A stretch of DNA of 64,000 nt. Origin: JBAZDC01 sp041654595. GTDB lineage: Bacteria > Pseudomonadota > Gammaproteobacteria > Burkholderiales > Burkholderiaceae_B. Position 1 is the first letter of the stretch. Every line of letters starts with the position of its first letter. Shown one piece after another: positions 9,667 to 19,595 of this stretch. The stretch is from the NCBI GenBank assembly GCA_964551305.1, contig CAZKBT010000008.1, forward strand, positions 3,610 to 67,609. The letters are read 5' to 3'. A program made the translations under genes and the position numbers. The notes under the pieces were generated by a model that did no database searches, was not told the DNA's origin, and worked only from the letters and a program-made list of their open reading frames with translations.

Positions 9667-12549
9667 TTAGTCTCCAAGCACGATATTCCAAAGTTCGCGG
9701 ACCGCTTCGCGCTCTTCGCGCATTTGATCGGGCGGCACGCGGGCTTTTTCGGCGCCTTGCAGGCGCAGTGCGTGCTGGCGCTTGCGAAGCCCGCGATAGG
9801 CATCGCCGACCTGGCGCGCCAGGTTGGTGGGAATCAGGCCGTGTTGCGCGGCCAGCCCCAGCAGAGCGATGTTTCCCAGATTGCCCAGCAGCGCGGGATG
9901 ATTTCTGGCTTGCGACAGTACCAGGTATTGCGTGATGAACTCGATGTCCACCATGCCGCCGCTATCGTGCTTCAGGTCGAAGTCAGCGCTGCGGTTGGGG
10001 TGGCCCGCGCGAATTTTCTCACGCATGGCTTTGACGTTGTTTTTCAGCGCTTCATTGTCGCGCTCCATCAGGATGACGTTCTTTCTTATCTCTTCGAACC
10101 GGGCTCCGATGGCGGCATCGCCCGCGACGAACCGGGCGCGGGTGATCGCCTGGTGCTCCCAGGCCCATGCCTGCTCCGTCTGATACTTGGCAAAGGCGTC
10201 GATGGAGACGGCCAGCAGGCCCGCGTCGCCATCGGGCCGCAAGCGCAGGTCGATTTCGTAAAGCCTGCCCGAGGACGTCATGGTGGATAGCCAGGAAGCC
10301 ATCCGCCTGCCCAGCTTGGTATAGCGTTCGCTTGCCTCGTCGTCGGGGTCATCGTACAGAAAGACCAGATCCAGATCCGAGGCGTAGCCGATTTCCTTGC
10401 CGCCCAGCTTGCCGTAGGCGATCACCGCAAAGCGGGGTGGCGCGAGCGGCGACTCGCCGTTCTGCGGGGGCGCATCGGAGACGGGGGTGTCGGAAAACGG
10501 CTCCGCGGGTTCCAGTCCTATATGCGGCTGTCCTTCCAGGGCGGCCAGCCGGGTTGTCGGGGCTGTTTTGCGCTTGGGCTGCACCAGGGGCCAGACGCGC
10601 TGGATGGTTTGTTCCAGCAACATGTCCGCCAGGCAGGAAAGCTGGTCCGCCAACTGCTCGACGCTCAGCACGCCCTCAAGATCCTGGGCCAGCAGCTGAA
10701 AGGTGACTTGATGCTGGACGTCGCGCATCAGGTTCATCTGCTGTTCCACGTCGGGTAGGCCGTTGGGCAGCAGGCAGGCGTCCAGCTCGCTGCTCATTTG
10801 TTGGGCGATCTGCTCGAAGTTGATCGGTTCCAGCAGGGTGCGCCATTCGATCAGGCCGTCCAGCAGCAGGGGGTAGCGATTGAGGTATTGGGACGCCCAG
10901 GGGCTGGCGCCGATCAGGCGCGCGACGCGCGCCAGGGTTTCCGGATATTCGGCAAGCAGGGCGAGGTAGGCGCTGCGCGGCGCGATCTGCTCCACCAGTT
11001 CCAACAGGCGCATGGTGGTCGTGTGGGGGTTGTCGGTTTTGCCGGCGGTATCGACGATGGCCGGCAGCAGGCGCTCGAGCCGCCTGCGGCTGGTCGCGGG
11101 CAAGCTGCGTATGCGATGGCTGTCCAGCATGGTTTCGATGCGCTCGTTGATCGCGGCGGCATGCTCGCCCAGACACTCCTGCGCCTGTTCGGCCAGGCTG
11201 CGCCGGGGCGCCTGAGCGGCGGGTTCATCGCGCGCTTGATCGAAATCCCCCATGCCGGCGATGCGAAACGCGTTGCGAAACGTTTGCGACACGAATTCCC
11301 GGTGCGCCTGCAGCGTTGCTTCGAAGTCGCCGGGCGGCATGCCCATGGCGTGGGCCAGCTCGTCGCGCAGGGCCGGATCGTGAGGAAGGAGATGGGTCTG
11401 CTCGTCTTCGCGGTATTGCAGGAAATGCTCCACACGGCGCAAAAAGAGATAGGCGGCTTCCAGCGGATCGGCCAGAGAGCCGGACAGCACGCCGGCCCTT
11501 TTCTGCTTGTGCAGGGCGGACAACAGGGCGCGCTGTTGCAGCGAGGGCATGCGCCCGCCTCGGATCAATTGATTCAGCTGCACGACGAACTCGATTTCCC
11601 GTATGCCGCCGTCGCCGAGCTTGATGTTGTGGGTCGTGTCGATGCCGTTGCGCGCCAGCGCCCGGCGCTGCCAGTCCTGGCGTATGCGCTCGCGCAAGCC
11701 GCGCAGGGCGGACAAGGTGTCGAAATCGAAATACTTGCGATAGACGAAAGGCAGACGCAGGCTTTCGAGCTCTTTGCGCTGCTGTCCGGCATCGCTGTCC
11801 GGAAAGGCCTGGCAGGCTATGATGCGGCCTTTCAGCCAGGCGTAGCGCTCCCATTCCCGTCCTTGCGCGATCAGGTAATTTTCCAGCGCGTCCAGGCTCC
11901 ACGCGAGCGGGCCGGCGTCGCCGTCGGGCCGCAGGCGCAGATCGGTGCGGAATACCTGTCCATGCGTGTCGATGTCCGAAAGAATGGGCATCATGCGCTG
12001 GGTGACGCGTCCGTAGAACTCATGGTAGCTGATGGCGCGGCGTCCGGTCGTTTCGCCTTCTTCGCCGTAGAGCATGATCAGGTCGATGTCGGACGAGACG
12101 TTCAGCTCCTTGCCGCCCAGCTTGCCCATGCCGATAATGATCATTTCCTGCGGTTTGCCGGTCTGTGGATCCAGCGGCGTTCCGTGCACCAGCGCCAATT
12201 GCGTCGCCACGCAACGGTAGGCTTGCGACACCGCGAGATCCGCCAGGAAGGACATGGCGCCGACGACTTCGCGAAACGGCGCCAGCCCAGATACGTCGCG
12301 CAGCATGAGCGTGTAGAACACGCGTTCGCGCAGGCGGCGCAGTATCTGGCGCGCCGCCTGCGCGGGGTCGTCCTGCCTGCCCGCTATGTCGGTGGTCAGT
12401 TCCGTCAGCCATTGGACGATGGTCTGGCGGGTCACCGGCTGTTCGGCGGCTCGGACCAGCCATTGTCCGAAGCCGGCGTCGACGTCGACCTTGCGGCGCA
12501 GGGCGCCGGACCAGCGTAGCGCGGGGGTGAGGGTAACGGCTTGCGGCAT
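9667..12549 (-). CDS. glnE: bifunctional glutamine synthetase adenylyltransferase/adenylyl-removing enzyme
   Basis: GlnE adds and removes AMP on glutamine synthetase in response to PII and glutamine. Two nucleotidyltransferase domains are visible: AYGKLGGKEIGYASDLDLVFLY in the C-terminal half and the homologous GMGKLGGKELNVSSDIDLIMLY in the N-terminal half. The large RPDGDAGPL and RPDGDAGLL segments follow each. The ATG at 12549 gives 960 residues; a GTG four codons upstream (12561) is an alternative, and neither start has a clear ribosome site. It is divergent from the yhdP-type gene 109 nt away. Confidence 0.95.
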   Translation of the reverse strand: MPQAVTLTPALRWSGALRRKVDVDAGFGQWLVRAAEQPVTRQTIVQWLTELTTDIAGRQDDPAQAARQILRRLRERVFYTLMLRDVSGLAPFREVVGAMSFLADLAVSQAYRCVATQLALVHGTPLDPQTGKPQEMIIIGMGKLGGKELNVSSDIDLIMLYGEEGETTGRRAISYHEFYGRVTQRMMPILSDIDTHGQVFRTDLRLRPDGDAGPLAWSLDALENYLIAQGREWERYAWLKGRIIACQAFPDSDAGQQRKELESLRLPFVYRKYFDFDTLSALRGLRERIRQDWQRRALARNGIDTTHNIKLGDGGIREIEFVVQLNQLIRGGRMPSLQQRALLSALHKQKRAGVLSGSLADPLEAAYLFLRRVEHFLQYREDEQTHLLPHDPALRDELAHAMGMPPGDFEATLQAHREFVSQTFRNAFRIAGMGDFDQARDEPAAQAPRRSLAEQAQECLGEHAAAINERIETMLDSHRIRSLPATSRRRLERLLPAIVDTAGKTDNPHTTTMRLLELVEQIAPRSAYLALLAEYPETLARVARLIGASPWASQYLNRYPLLLDGLIEWRTLLEPINFEQIAQQMSSELDACLLPNGLPDVEQQMNLMRDVQHQVTFQLLAQDLEGVLSVEQLADQLSCLADMLLEQTIQRVWPLVQPKRKTAPTTRLAALEGQPHIGLEPAEPFSDTPVSDAPPQNGESPLAPPRFAVIAYGKLGGKEIGYASDLDLVFLYDDPDDEASERYTKLGRRMASWLSTMTSSGRLYEIDLRLRPDGDAGLLAVSIDAFAKYQTEQAWAWEHQAITRARFVAGDAAIGARFEEIRKNVILMERDNEALKNNVKAMREKIRAGHPNRSADFDLKHDSGGMVDIEFITQYLVLSQARNHPALLGNLGNIALLGLAAQHGLIPTNLARQVGDAYRGLRKRQHALRLQGAEKARVPPDQMREEREAVRELWNIVLGD

Positions 12550-12657
12550 GATGCTCGACACGAAAAAGGTGAGTGCCGCGGGGCGTGCGCGGCATGAGAG
12601 GGGACGGGTTGCTGCTTACCGTTTATATTACTGTTCCAGGCCTGTTAAATTCAAATA

Positions 12658-15600
12658 GTGTTGTCGACCTTGTATTCCTTATTCCGCGTGTTGGGCAAAA
12701 TCCTGCTGGCAGCGTATTTCGTGCTTGCCCTGGCGTTTCTCGGCCTGCGTTACGCGGTCCTGCCCAATATCGATACCTGGCGCGATCAGATCGCGGCCCA
12801 GGCATCGACCCTGCTCGGCACGCAGGTCCAGATAGGCGAAGTCAGCGCGCAATGGAAAGGATTGCATCCCAGGGTGGCGTTGACCGATGTGACGCTGTCC
12901 GAGCGGCAAGGCGATCAGGTGCTGCGCCTGCCCGATGTCCAGGCCGTCATCAGTTGGCGCAGCTTGCTGGATCTGGCGCCCAGCTTCGCCAGACTGGACA
13001 TATCGGGCCTGGAGTTGTCGATGCGGCGCGACGGCGCCAACCGCTTGTGGATCCTGGGCAAACCGTATCGGCTGGATGCGAAGGACGATGAGCCGATACT
13101 GGATGACCAGGCCATCGAGTGGCTGCTGTCCAACCGGCAAGTCACGTTGCGCGGAGGGGTCTTGAGCTGGACCGACGAGCGGCGCTCGGCGCCCGATCTG
13201 GTGCTGCGCGACGTGGATCTGGTCCTGCAAAACGACGGCAAGCGGCATGCCTTATCCCTATCGGCCGACTTGCCCGCGGCGCTGGGCAGCAGGATGCAGC
13301 TGTCGGGGCGGTTTCATTTCGGCGCCGGCGCGGCGCACCGGCGCCTGGCATGGGACGAGCTTGGCGGCGAGCTCTATCTGGATATCCAGGACATGCGGCC
13401 TTTGGGTTGGCAGCCTTGGGTGGATCAGCCGCAGAATCTGGCGTCGGGCCAGGTATCGGCGCGCGCCTGGCTGGGCGTGCGCGAGGGGAAGCCGGACGTG
13501 TTGATCTGGGACGCGAAGATCGGCGACGGCCATTGGGTTTTTGACGAACAGAACGAGATCAGGGCCGATTTTCTACATTTTTACTCGAAAGGATCATGGG
13601 CCGCCTATCGCCAGGTATTCGACCGGGAGCTGCTGGCCGCCAAGCCCGACGATTTGGAAATCAGCATCCGCGCCCGCGACTGGCGGGGCGAGGCCAAAAG
13701 CGAATTCGCGCATGCATTGACATTCGATGGCATCGATTATCAAGGCGCCGCGCGGCGTCGCATGAACGGCTTGCTCAGCGTGCGGGCTTCCCGGCTGGAG
13801 TTGGACAACGCCGATCTCCTGGCCGTCATGCGGGGCCTGTGGACACAGGCGGACGGCGATTCAGCGGGAACGCTGGATCTGGAGGGCAGTCTGATGCGAG
13901 GGCGGGCCGAGGCGATCGTCGATTACCTGCCTTTGACGGTGGACGAGGACGCCAGGCGGTGGATGGCATCCGGAATCCTGGCCGGCGCCTTGAGCGATAC
14001 GCGCTTCATGGTCAAGGGCGAGCTGGACCATTTTCCCTTTCAAGCCGAGCCGGACAAAGGAGATTTCCTCTTGGAGGGGGCGTTCAAGGACGGCGTGATC
14101 GATTATGTTCCCGCCGAAAACGGAGAGCCAGGCTGGCCCAGGCTTGAGGCGTTGCGCGGCAGCGTGCGCCTGCACCGGGCCGATTTGCGCATCCAGGCGC
14201 CGCAGGGCCTGATGCGTCCGACGGCCGATCACGTCATAGACATAAAAGACGTGGCGGCGCGCATCCCCGATATCGAGCAGGGCTCGGTGCTGACGGTGAG
14301 CGGCGCTACCCGGGCCAGGGGCGCGGACTACCTGGCGCTGGCGGCGCATAGTCCATTGGGCAAGCTGCTGGACGGCGCCTTGGACGAGGTCTCCGGCGCG
14401 GGCGACTGGCGCGTGCCGCTTACCCTGACCGTGCCGCTCTTCGACCCTGAAGCCACGACCGTCGAGGGCGAGGTCCAATTCCAGGGAGGAGACCTGCGCT
14501 TCATGCCCGGCATGCCGCTATTCGAGCACGTGCAAGGCAAATTGCACTTTACGCAAGCCGGCGTGCAGGCGCGGCAGGTGCGGGGCCGCCTGCTGGGGGG
14601 CGAGCTTGCCGTGTCGGGGGGGCTGGGCTCGGCGCAGCCCGGACTCACTTTGCGCGGCTCGGCGACCGCCGCCGCGTTGACCGAGTACGTGGGGTTGGCG
14701 GGCATGAAGCGCCTGCGGGGCCAGGCGCCTTACGTCGCGACGGTGCGGGGAGGCCTAGATGGTCCGGCCCACGTCGCCATCGCGAGTTCCTTACAGGGCA
14801 TGGCGCTCGATCTGCCGCCGCCGTTCGGAAAGAGCGCGCCGGAGGCCTTGAAGGTGGAGGCGACGTGGAAGTCGGATGAAAAACGCAAAGGCGACATGGT
14901 GCTGAACCTGGATGCGGGCCATGGGCTGGCTACCTTTCTGCGCAAACGCGACGACGGGCAGGCGCCGTACTTTCGCGCCGGGGCGATAGGCGTCGGACAG
15001 GCGCCATCGCTGCCGGAGCAGGGCTTGACGATCGATATCCTCTATCCCGAATTCGATGGGGACGTCTGGAACGAGGTGGCCGACGAGTTTTCGCAGCCTC
15101 TGCGCGAAGGGGAACCGACGCCCTCGGTCTTTCCCGAGATCGGCCAGGTGCGCCTGCAGGCGGAAAAAGCCCGTATTTATGGCGTGCCGCTCGATCAACT
15201 CACGTATACGGCCAGCCGGCCCGGTCCTCAGCAGTGGCGCGTGGACATCAGCTCGTCGCAGACGGCCGGCACCTTGTTCTGGCGCGAAGCCCAGGGACGG
15301 GTGGCGGGTCAGGTCGACGCCAAATTCGATCGCCTGGACCTGGGCCAGGATCCCAGTCTTAGCGAGGAAGAGAAAAGCGCTGTAAAGGAAACGGTGCCCA
15401 CCGTGAGCGACGATTTCGATATTCCCGCCATCAATCTCTACGTCAAGCATTTTCGCTTGTACGGCCATCATGTCGGCGAACTGTCCCTGGTCGGCATCAA
15501 TCAGGCGCGAGGCGACGTGTGGAGCCTGGAGCAGGTCAAGCTGAGCAGCCCTCATGCGAATCTGACCGGGTCGGGCGCCTGGCGTTTGAGCGGCCCCCAA

Positions 15601-16284
15601 AGAGGGCTGTCCGTCAATGCCAACGTCCAGGTGCAAGACATGGGCGCCTACCTCGACCAGCTAGGTTATGGCGAGCTGATGCAGGGCGGCCAGGGCACGT
15701 TGCACGGCAATTTCCGATGGCGCAACCTGCCGTGGGAATACAGCAAGTCCGACTTGAGCGGGCACGTGATTCTGGAGCTGGACAAGGGGCGCTTCAGCAG
15801 CCTGGGCTCGCGCTCGGCCCGTTTGCTGGAGCTGCTGTCGCTGCAGTCCATACGGCGGCTGGCGACCCTGGATTTGAACGTCAGAGGCGTGACCAAGGAA
15901 GGGTTTCCGTTCGATACCTTGCGCGGCGATCTGCAGATCGATAAGGGCATACTGAGCACGCCGGGGTATCGGGTCAGCGGTCCGATAGGCACGATCGTCA
16001 TCGACGGCAAGGCCAATTGGCTGGACGAGACACTGGATCTACGCGCGGCGGTGGCGCCGCATCTGGACGCCAGCGGAGCGGCCGTCGCCGCGGGCATAGC
16101 CTTGAATCCCATCGTCGGCGTGGGCGCCTTCCTGGCCCAATGGCTGCTGCAAATGTCGTTGCGCGACGTCATGGCGGTCGAATACCGCATACATGGAACC
16201 TGGGACGATCCCGTACTGGAGGATGTGCCCGCCAAAAAAGAGGCCATGAGAGAGAGTCCCGGCACGCAGGACATCGCGCCGTAA
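12658..16284 (+). CDS. YhdP-type large envelope protein (AsmA/DUF3971 superfamily)
   Basis: This is a 1208-residue protein that starts at a GTG. It has one N-terminal membrane helix (about 10-30, ILLAAYFVLALAFLGLRYAVLP), a long beta-rich periplasmic body and an AsmA-like C-terminus (GSGAWRLSGPQRGLSVNANVQVQDMGAYL, then VDGKANWLDETLDLRAAVAPHL). The length and plan match the YhdP/TIGR02099 family, whose members are bridge-like proteins implicated in phospholipid transport to the outer membrane. The neighbours, divergent glnE and convergent gdhA, give no further clue. The family is well supported; the exact function here is inference. Confidence 0.88.
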   Translation: MLSTLYSLFRVLGKILLAAYFVLALAFLGLRYAVLPNIDTWRDQIAAQASTLLGTQVQIGEVSAQWKGLHPRVALTDVTLSERQGDQVLRLPDVQAVISWRSLLDLAPSFARLDISGLELSMRRDGANRLWILGKPYRLDAKDDEPILDDQAIEWLLSNRQVTLRGGVLSWTDERRSAPDLVLRDVDLVLQNDGKRHALSLSADLPAALGSRMQLSGRFHFGAGAAHRRLAWDELGGELYLDIQDMRPLGWQPWVDQPQNLASGQVSARAWLGVREGKPDVLIWDAKIGDGHWVFDEQNEIRADFLHFYSKGSWAAYRQVFDRELLAAKPDDLEISIRARDWRGEAKSEFAHALTFDGIDYQGAARRRMNGLLSVRASRLELDNADLLAVMRGLWTQADGDSAGTLDLEGSLMRGRAEAIVDYLPLTVDEDARRWMASGILAGALSDTRFMVKGELDHFPFQAEPDKGDFLLEGAFKDGVIDYVPAENGEPGWPRLEALRGSVRLHRADLRIQAPQGLMRPTADHVIDIKDVAARIPDIEQGSVLTVSGATRARGADYLALAAHSPLGKLLDGALDEVSGAGDWRVPLTLTVPLFDPEATTVEGEVQFQGGDLRFMPGMPLFEHVQGKLHFTQAGVQARQVRGRLLGGELAVSGGLGSAQPGLTLRGSATAAALTEYVGLAGMKRLRGQAPYVATVRGGLDGPAHVAIASSLQGMALDLPPPFGKSAPEALKVEATWKSDEKRKGDMVLNLDAGHGLATFLRKRDDGQAPYFRAGAIGVGQAPSLPEQGLTIDILYPEFDGDVWNEVADEFSQPLREGEPTPSVFPEIGQVRLQAEKARIYGVPLDQLTYTASRPGPQQWRVDISSSQTAGTLFWREAQGRVAGQVDAKFDRLDLGQDPSLSEEEKSAVKETVPTVSDDFDIPAINLYVKHFRLYGHHVGELSLVGINQARGDVWSLEQVKLSSPHANLTGSGAWRLSGPQRGLSVNANVQVQDMGAYLDQLGYGELMQGGQGTLHGNFRWRNLPWEYSKSDLSGHVILELDKGRFSSLGSRSARLLELLSLQSIRRLATLDLNVRGVTKEGFPFDTLRGDLQIDKGILSTPGYRVSGPIGTIVIDGKANWLDETLDLRAAVAPHLDASGAAVAAGIALNPIVGVGAFLAQWLLQMSLRDVMAVEYRIHGTWDDPVLEDVPAKKEAMRESPGTQDIAP

Positions 16285-16305
16285 GAACGGGATCGGCAGG
16301 CAAAA

Positions 16306-16334
16306 AAAACCGCGCATGGGTTGCGCGGTTTTAC
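16306..16334. terminator. bidirectional intrinsic terminator between yhdP-type gene and gdhA
   Basis: An 11-bp stem (16306-16316 with 16322-16332) has a 5-nt loop, an eight-A run on the left and a T-run on the right. It lies between the convergent genes ending at 16284 and 16355. Confidence 0.85.
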
Positions 16335-16354
16335 ACTGGGCAAGTGGTTGGTGT

Positions 16355-17695
16355 TCAGTAGATGCCTTGCTGGAGCATGGCGTCCGCGACTTTGACGAAA
16401 CCGGCGATATTGGCGCCATTGACATAGTTGACATAGTTACCTTGCTTTCCATGTATGACACAGTTCTCGTGAATGTTGCGCATGATGGCATGCAGCTTTG
16501 TATCGACTTGCTCGCGCGTCCAGTTCAGGCGTTGGGCGTTCTGGCTCATCTCCAGCCCTGACACGGCGACGCCGCCGGCGTTGCTGGCTTTGCCGGGCGC
16601 GTACAAAATATCCGCCTGGATGAACGCGTCGACCGCATCCAGCGACGTCGGCATGTTGGCGCCTTCGGCCACGCAGCGCACGCCGTTCTTGATCAGCATA
16701 CGGGCGTCCTCGATTTCCAGCTCGTTCTGGGTCGCGCAGGGCAGGGCGACGTCCACGGGCACGTGCCAGGGACGTTTACCGGGCTCGTACAGCAGGTTGA
16801 ACTGCTTCGCGTAGGTTTCGACGCGCCCGCGCTCCTCGTTTTTCAGGCGTATGAGCGCATTCAGCTTTTCCTGCGTGAAGCCGGCCTTGTCCACGACCGC
16901 GCCATGCGAGTCCGAGACGGTGATGACCTTGGCGCCCAACTGCAGGCATTTCTGTATGGCGTACTGGGCGACGTTGCCCGAGCCCGACACGGACACGGTC
17001 AATCCTTCGATGGACTGGTTCGCATGCTTGAGCATTTCTTCGGCGAAGTAGACCGTGCCGTAGCCGGTCGCCTCAGGGCGGATCAGGCTGCCGCCGTAGG
17101 ACAGGCCTTTTCCCGTAAAGACGCTTGCCGACGAATTCGACAGTTTTTTCATCATGCCGGCCATGAAGCCGACTTCGCGCGCGCCCACGCCGATGTCGCC
17201 GGCGGGAACGTCCGTATCCGGTCCCAGGTGTCGGTAAAGCTCGAGCACCAGCGCCTGGCAAAAGCGCATGACTTCGCCGTCCGACTTGCCTTTGGGGTCG
17301 AAGTCCGAGCCGCCTTTGCCGCCGCCCATCGGCAGCGTGGTGAGCGCGTTCTTGAAGGTCTGTTCGAAAGCCAAGAATTTGAGGATGGACAGATTGACGG
17401 AAGGGTGAAAGCGCATGCCGCCTTTGAACGGTCCGATCGCGGAACTGTGCTGGACGCGGTAGCCGCGATTGGTCTGGACCTCGCCCTGGTCGTCGACCCA
17501 GGAGATGCGGAACTGGATCACGCGCTCGGGTTCGACCAGGCGCTCGAGCAGGCCTTGCTGCCCGTAGCGGGGGTTTTGCTCGATGAAGGGCCAAAGGCTA
17601 TGAATGACTTCTTTGACCGCCTGCATGAATTCAGGCTGATGGGGGTCGCGTGCTTGTATCCGGTTTAGAAACTGTTCAAGAGAAGAGGATGTCAT
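16355..17695 (-). CDS. gdhA: NADP-type glutamate dehydrogenase
   Basis: The enzyme makes glutamate from 2-oxoglutarate and ammonium. The 446-residue protein matches the hexameric bacterial GdhA plan. A substrate domain carries the Glu/Leu/Phe/Val dehydrogenase signature (MGGGKGGSDFDPKGKSD, near residue 125). A Rossmann domain carries VSGSGNVAQYA near residue 238 and later CATQNELEIEDA, and the tail reads LSNAGGVAVSGLEMSQN-like. It begins only 3 nt after the rho stop, with no visible ribosome site of its own, so its translation may depend on rho translation. It ends before a strong terminator. Confidence 0.96.
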   Translation of the reverse strand: MTSSSLEQFLNRIQARDPHQPEFMQAVKEVIHSLWPFIEQNPRYGQQGLLERLVEPERVIQFRISWVDDQGEVQTNRGYRVQHSSAIGPFKGGMRFHPSVNLSILKFLAFEQTFKNALTTLPMGGGKGGSDFDPKGKSDGEVMRFCQALVLELYRHLGPDTDVPAGDIGVGAREVGFMAGMMKKLSNSSASVFTGKGLSYGGSLIRPEATGYGTVYFAEEMLKHANQSIEGLTVSVSGSGNVAQYAIQKCLQLGAKVITVSDSHGAVVDKAGFTQEKLNALIRLKNEERGRVETYAKQFNLLYEPGKRPWHVPVDVALPCATQNELEIEDARMLIKNGVRCVAEGANMPTSLDAVDAFIQADILYAPGKASNAGGVAVSGLEMSQNAQRLNWTREQVDTKLHAIMRNIHENCVIHGKQGNYVNYVNGANIAGFVKVADAMLQQGIY

Positions 17696-17698
17696 CGT

Positions 17699-18955
17699 TT
17701 ATTTTTTCATGAGTTCGAAAAATTCGGCGTTGGTCTTGGTCGCGCGAATCTTGTCCAGGATGAACTCCATCGATTGGACTTCATCCATGTCGTGTATGAA
17801 TTTGCGCAGTACCCAGATTTTTTGCAGCAGATCGGGCTTGATGAGCAGCTCTTCGCGCCGCGTACCCGATTTGTTCAGATTGATGGCCGGATAGACCCGT
17901 TTTTCAGCCAGCCGGCGTTCGAGGTGTACCTCGGAGTTGCCGGTGCCTTTGAACTCTTCGTAGATGACTTCATCCATGCGGCTGCCTGTTTCGATCAGTG
18001 CCGTGCCGATGATGGTCAGGGAGCCGCCTTCCTCGATGTTGCGGGCGGCGCCAAAGAAACGTTTGGGGCGTTGCAGCGCATTCGCGTCCACGCCGCCCGT
18101 CAGTACCTTGCCGGAGGCGGGCACGACCGTGTTGTAGGCGCGCGCCAGGCGCGTGATGGAATCGAGCAGGATGACGACGTCTTTCTTCAGTTCGACCAGG
18201 CGCTTTGCCTTCTCGATCACCATTTCCGCGACCTGCACGTGGCGGGTGGCCGGCTCGTCGAAAGTCGATGCGACGACTTCGCCGCGCACCGTGCGCTGCA
18301 TTTCCGTGACTTCTTCGGGGCGTTCGTCCACGAGCAGGACGATGAGCACCGCATCGGGATAATTGGTCGTGATGGCATGGGCGACGTGCTGCATCATGAC
18401 CGTCTTCCCGGATTTCGGGCTGGCCACGATCAGGGCTCGCTGGCCCTTGCCCAGGGGGGCGAAAATATCCAGTATGCGCCCGGTGATGTTTTCCTCGCTC
18501 TTGATGTCGCGCTCGAGGATCATCGGTTTGTTCGGATGCAGCGGCGTCAAGTTCTCGAACATGATGCGATGCTTGATCGCCTCGGGCTGCATGCCGTTGA
18601 CTTTATCGACCTTGACCAGCGCGAAATAGCGTTCGCCGTCCTTGGGCGTGCGGACCTCGCCTTCGATCGAGTCGCCCGTATGCAAATTGAAACGCCGGAT
18701 CTGCGAAGGCGATATGTAGATGTCGTCGGTGCTGGCCAGGTAGGACGTTTCCGGCGAACGCAGGAAGCCGAAACCGTCGGGCAGCACTTCCAGCACGCCG
18801 TCGCCGAATATCTGCTCGCCTTGCTTGGCGCGGCGTTTCATGATGGCAAACATGAGCTCTTGTTTGCGCAGACGGCTGGCGTTATCGATTTCCAGGGAGG
18901 CGGCAAGTTCGAGCAACTGCGAAACGTGCTGCGTTTTTAATTCATTGAGGTGCAT
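17699..18955 (-). CDS. rho: transcription termination factor Rho
   Basis: Rho is the hexameric RNA helicase that ends untranslated transcripts. The ATG at 18955 (MHLNELKTQHVSQLLELA) gives 418 residues, the usual length; the frame is open for 20 more codons upstream. The N-terminal Rho domain and cold-shock-like RNA-binding fold (DGFGFLRSPETSYL) are followed by the ATPase core, with Walker A SPKSGKT near 180 and the Q/R-loop region. The gene lies between trxA and gdhA on the same strand. In many bacteria trxA precedes rho, as here. Confidence 0.98.
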   Translation of the reverse strand: MHLNELKTQHVSQLLELAASLEIDNASRLRKQELMFAIMKRRAKQGEQIFGDGVLEVLPDGFGFLRSPETSYLASTDDIYISPSQIRRFNLHTGDSIEGEVRTPKDGERYFALVKVDKVNGMQPEAIKHRIMFENLTPLHPNKPMILERDIKSEENITGRILDIFAPLGKGQRALIVASPKSGKTVMMQHVAHAITTNYPDAVLIVLLVDERPEEVTEMQRTVRGEVVASTFDEPATRHVQVAEMVIEKAKRLVELKKDVVILLDSITRLARAYNTVVPASGKVLTGGVDANALQRPKRFFGAARNIEEGGSLTIIGTALIETGSRMDEVIYEEFKGTGNSEVHLERRLAEKRVYPAINLNKSGTRREELLIKPDLLQKIWVLRKFIHDMDEVQSMEFILDKIRATKTNAEFFELMKK

Positions 18956-19030
18956 GTGTGGAAATGGGAGGGGGTCAATGTGATGGTGGCGGGGCCAGAA
19001 TAGCCCCGCGCGCAAAGGGCGGCGACAGGT

Positions 19031-19357
19031 TTATACGGCTTCATCCAGGAAGGCGTGCAGCTGGCCCTTGGACAAGGAGCCTACCTTGGTGGCGCTGGGC
19101 TTGCCGTTCTTGAAAAGCATCAACGTCGGGATGCCGCGTATGCCGTAGGCCGCGGCGGTGTCGCGGTTGTCGTCTACGTTGAGCTTGACGATCTTGACGC
19201 GGCCCGCGTAGCTGTTTGCGGCTTCTTCCAGGAGCGGGGCGATCGCCTTGCAGGGGCCGCACCAGTCCGCCCAATAGTCGACGAGCACGGGCAGGTCGGA
19301 TTTGAGAACGTCGGCATCGAAAGAGCCATCGCTTACGTGTTTAATGGATTCACTCAT
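19031..19357 (-). CDS. trxA: thioredoxin 1
   Basis: This 108-residue cytoplasmic disulfide reductase has the active site WCGPC with Cys33 and Cys36, the conserved cis-Pro segment RGIPTLMLFKNG near residue 75, and the expected length. It is the first gene of the trxA-rho-gdhA run, with 75 nt between it and the rho start. The 238 nt upstream separate it from the divergent parE. Confidence 0.98.
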   Translation of the reverse strand: MSESIKHVSDGSFDADVLKSDLPVLVDYWADWCGPCKAIAPLLEEAANSYAGRVKIVKLNVDDNRDTAAAYGIRGIPTLMLFKNGKPSATKVGSLSKGQLHAFLDEAV

Positions 19358-19595
19358 GGTAAGAAGTTCGAAAATGGTGACGGGTAAGAGAAAATCTTAC
19401 GGGAAGCAGGGTGCTGCTCGCGCGGTGCAAACGGCTGGTTTCCCCTGGGATTTTTGTCGATTTTTGACAAGCATACCATTGACGGAGGTGTTGCGCACAG
19501 CAAGCACCCGCGCTATTTTGTGGCCTGTCCGAGATGCCTTTGCGTGGACTACGTAAAATATCGGATTATTTTACTGTAGATTTTGGGGAAAACAA

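Noticed and set aside
10798..12519. 573-codon plus-strand frame opposite glnE
   Set aside because: It is a shadow of glnE, which has both catalytic motifs on the minus strand.
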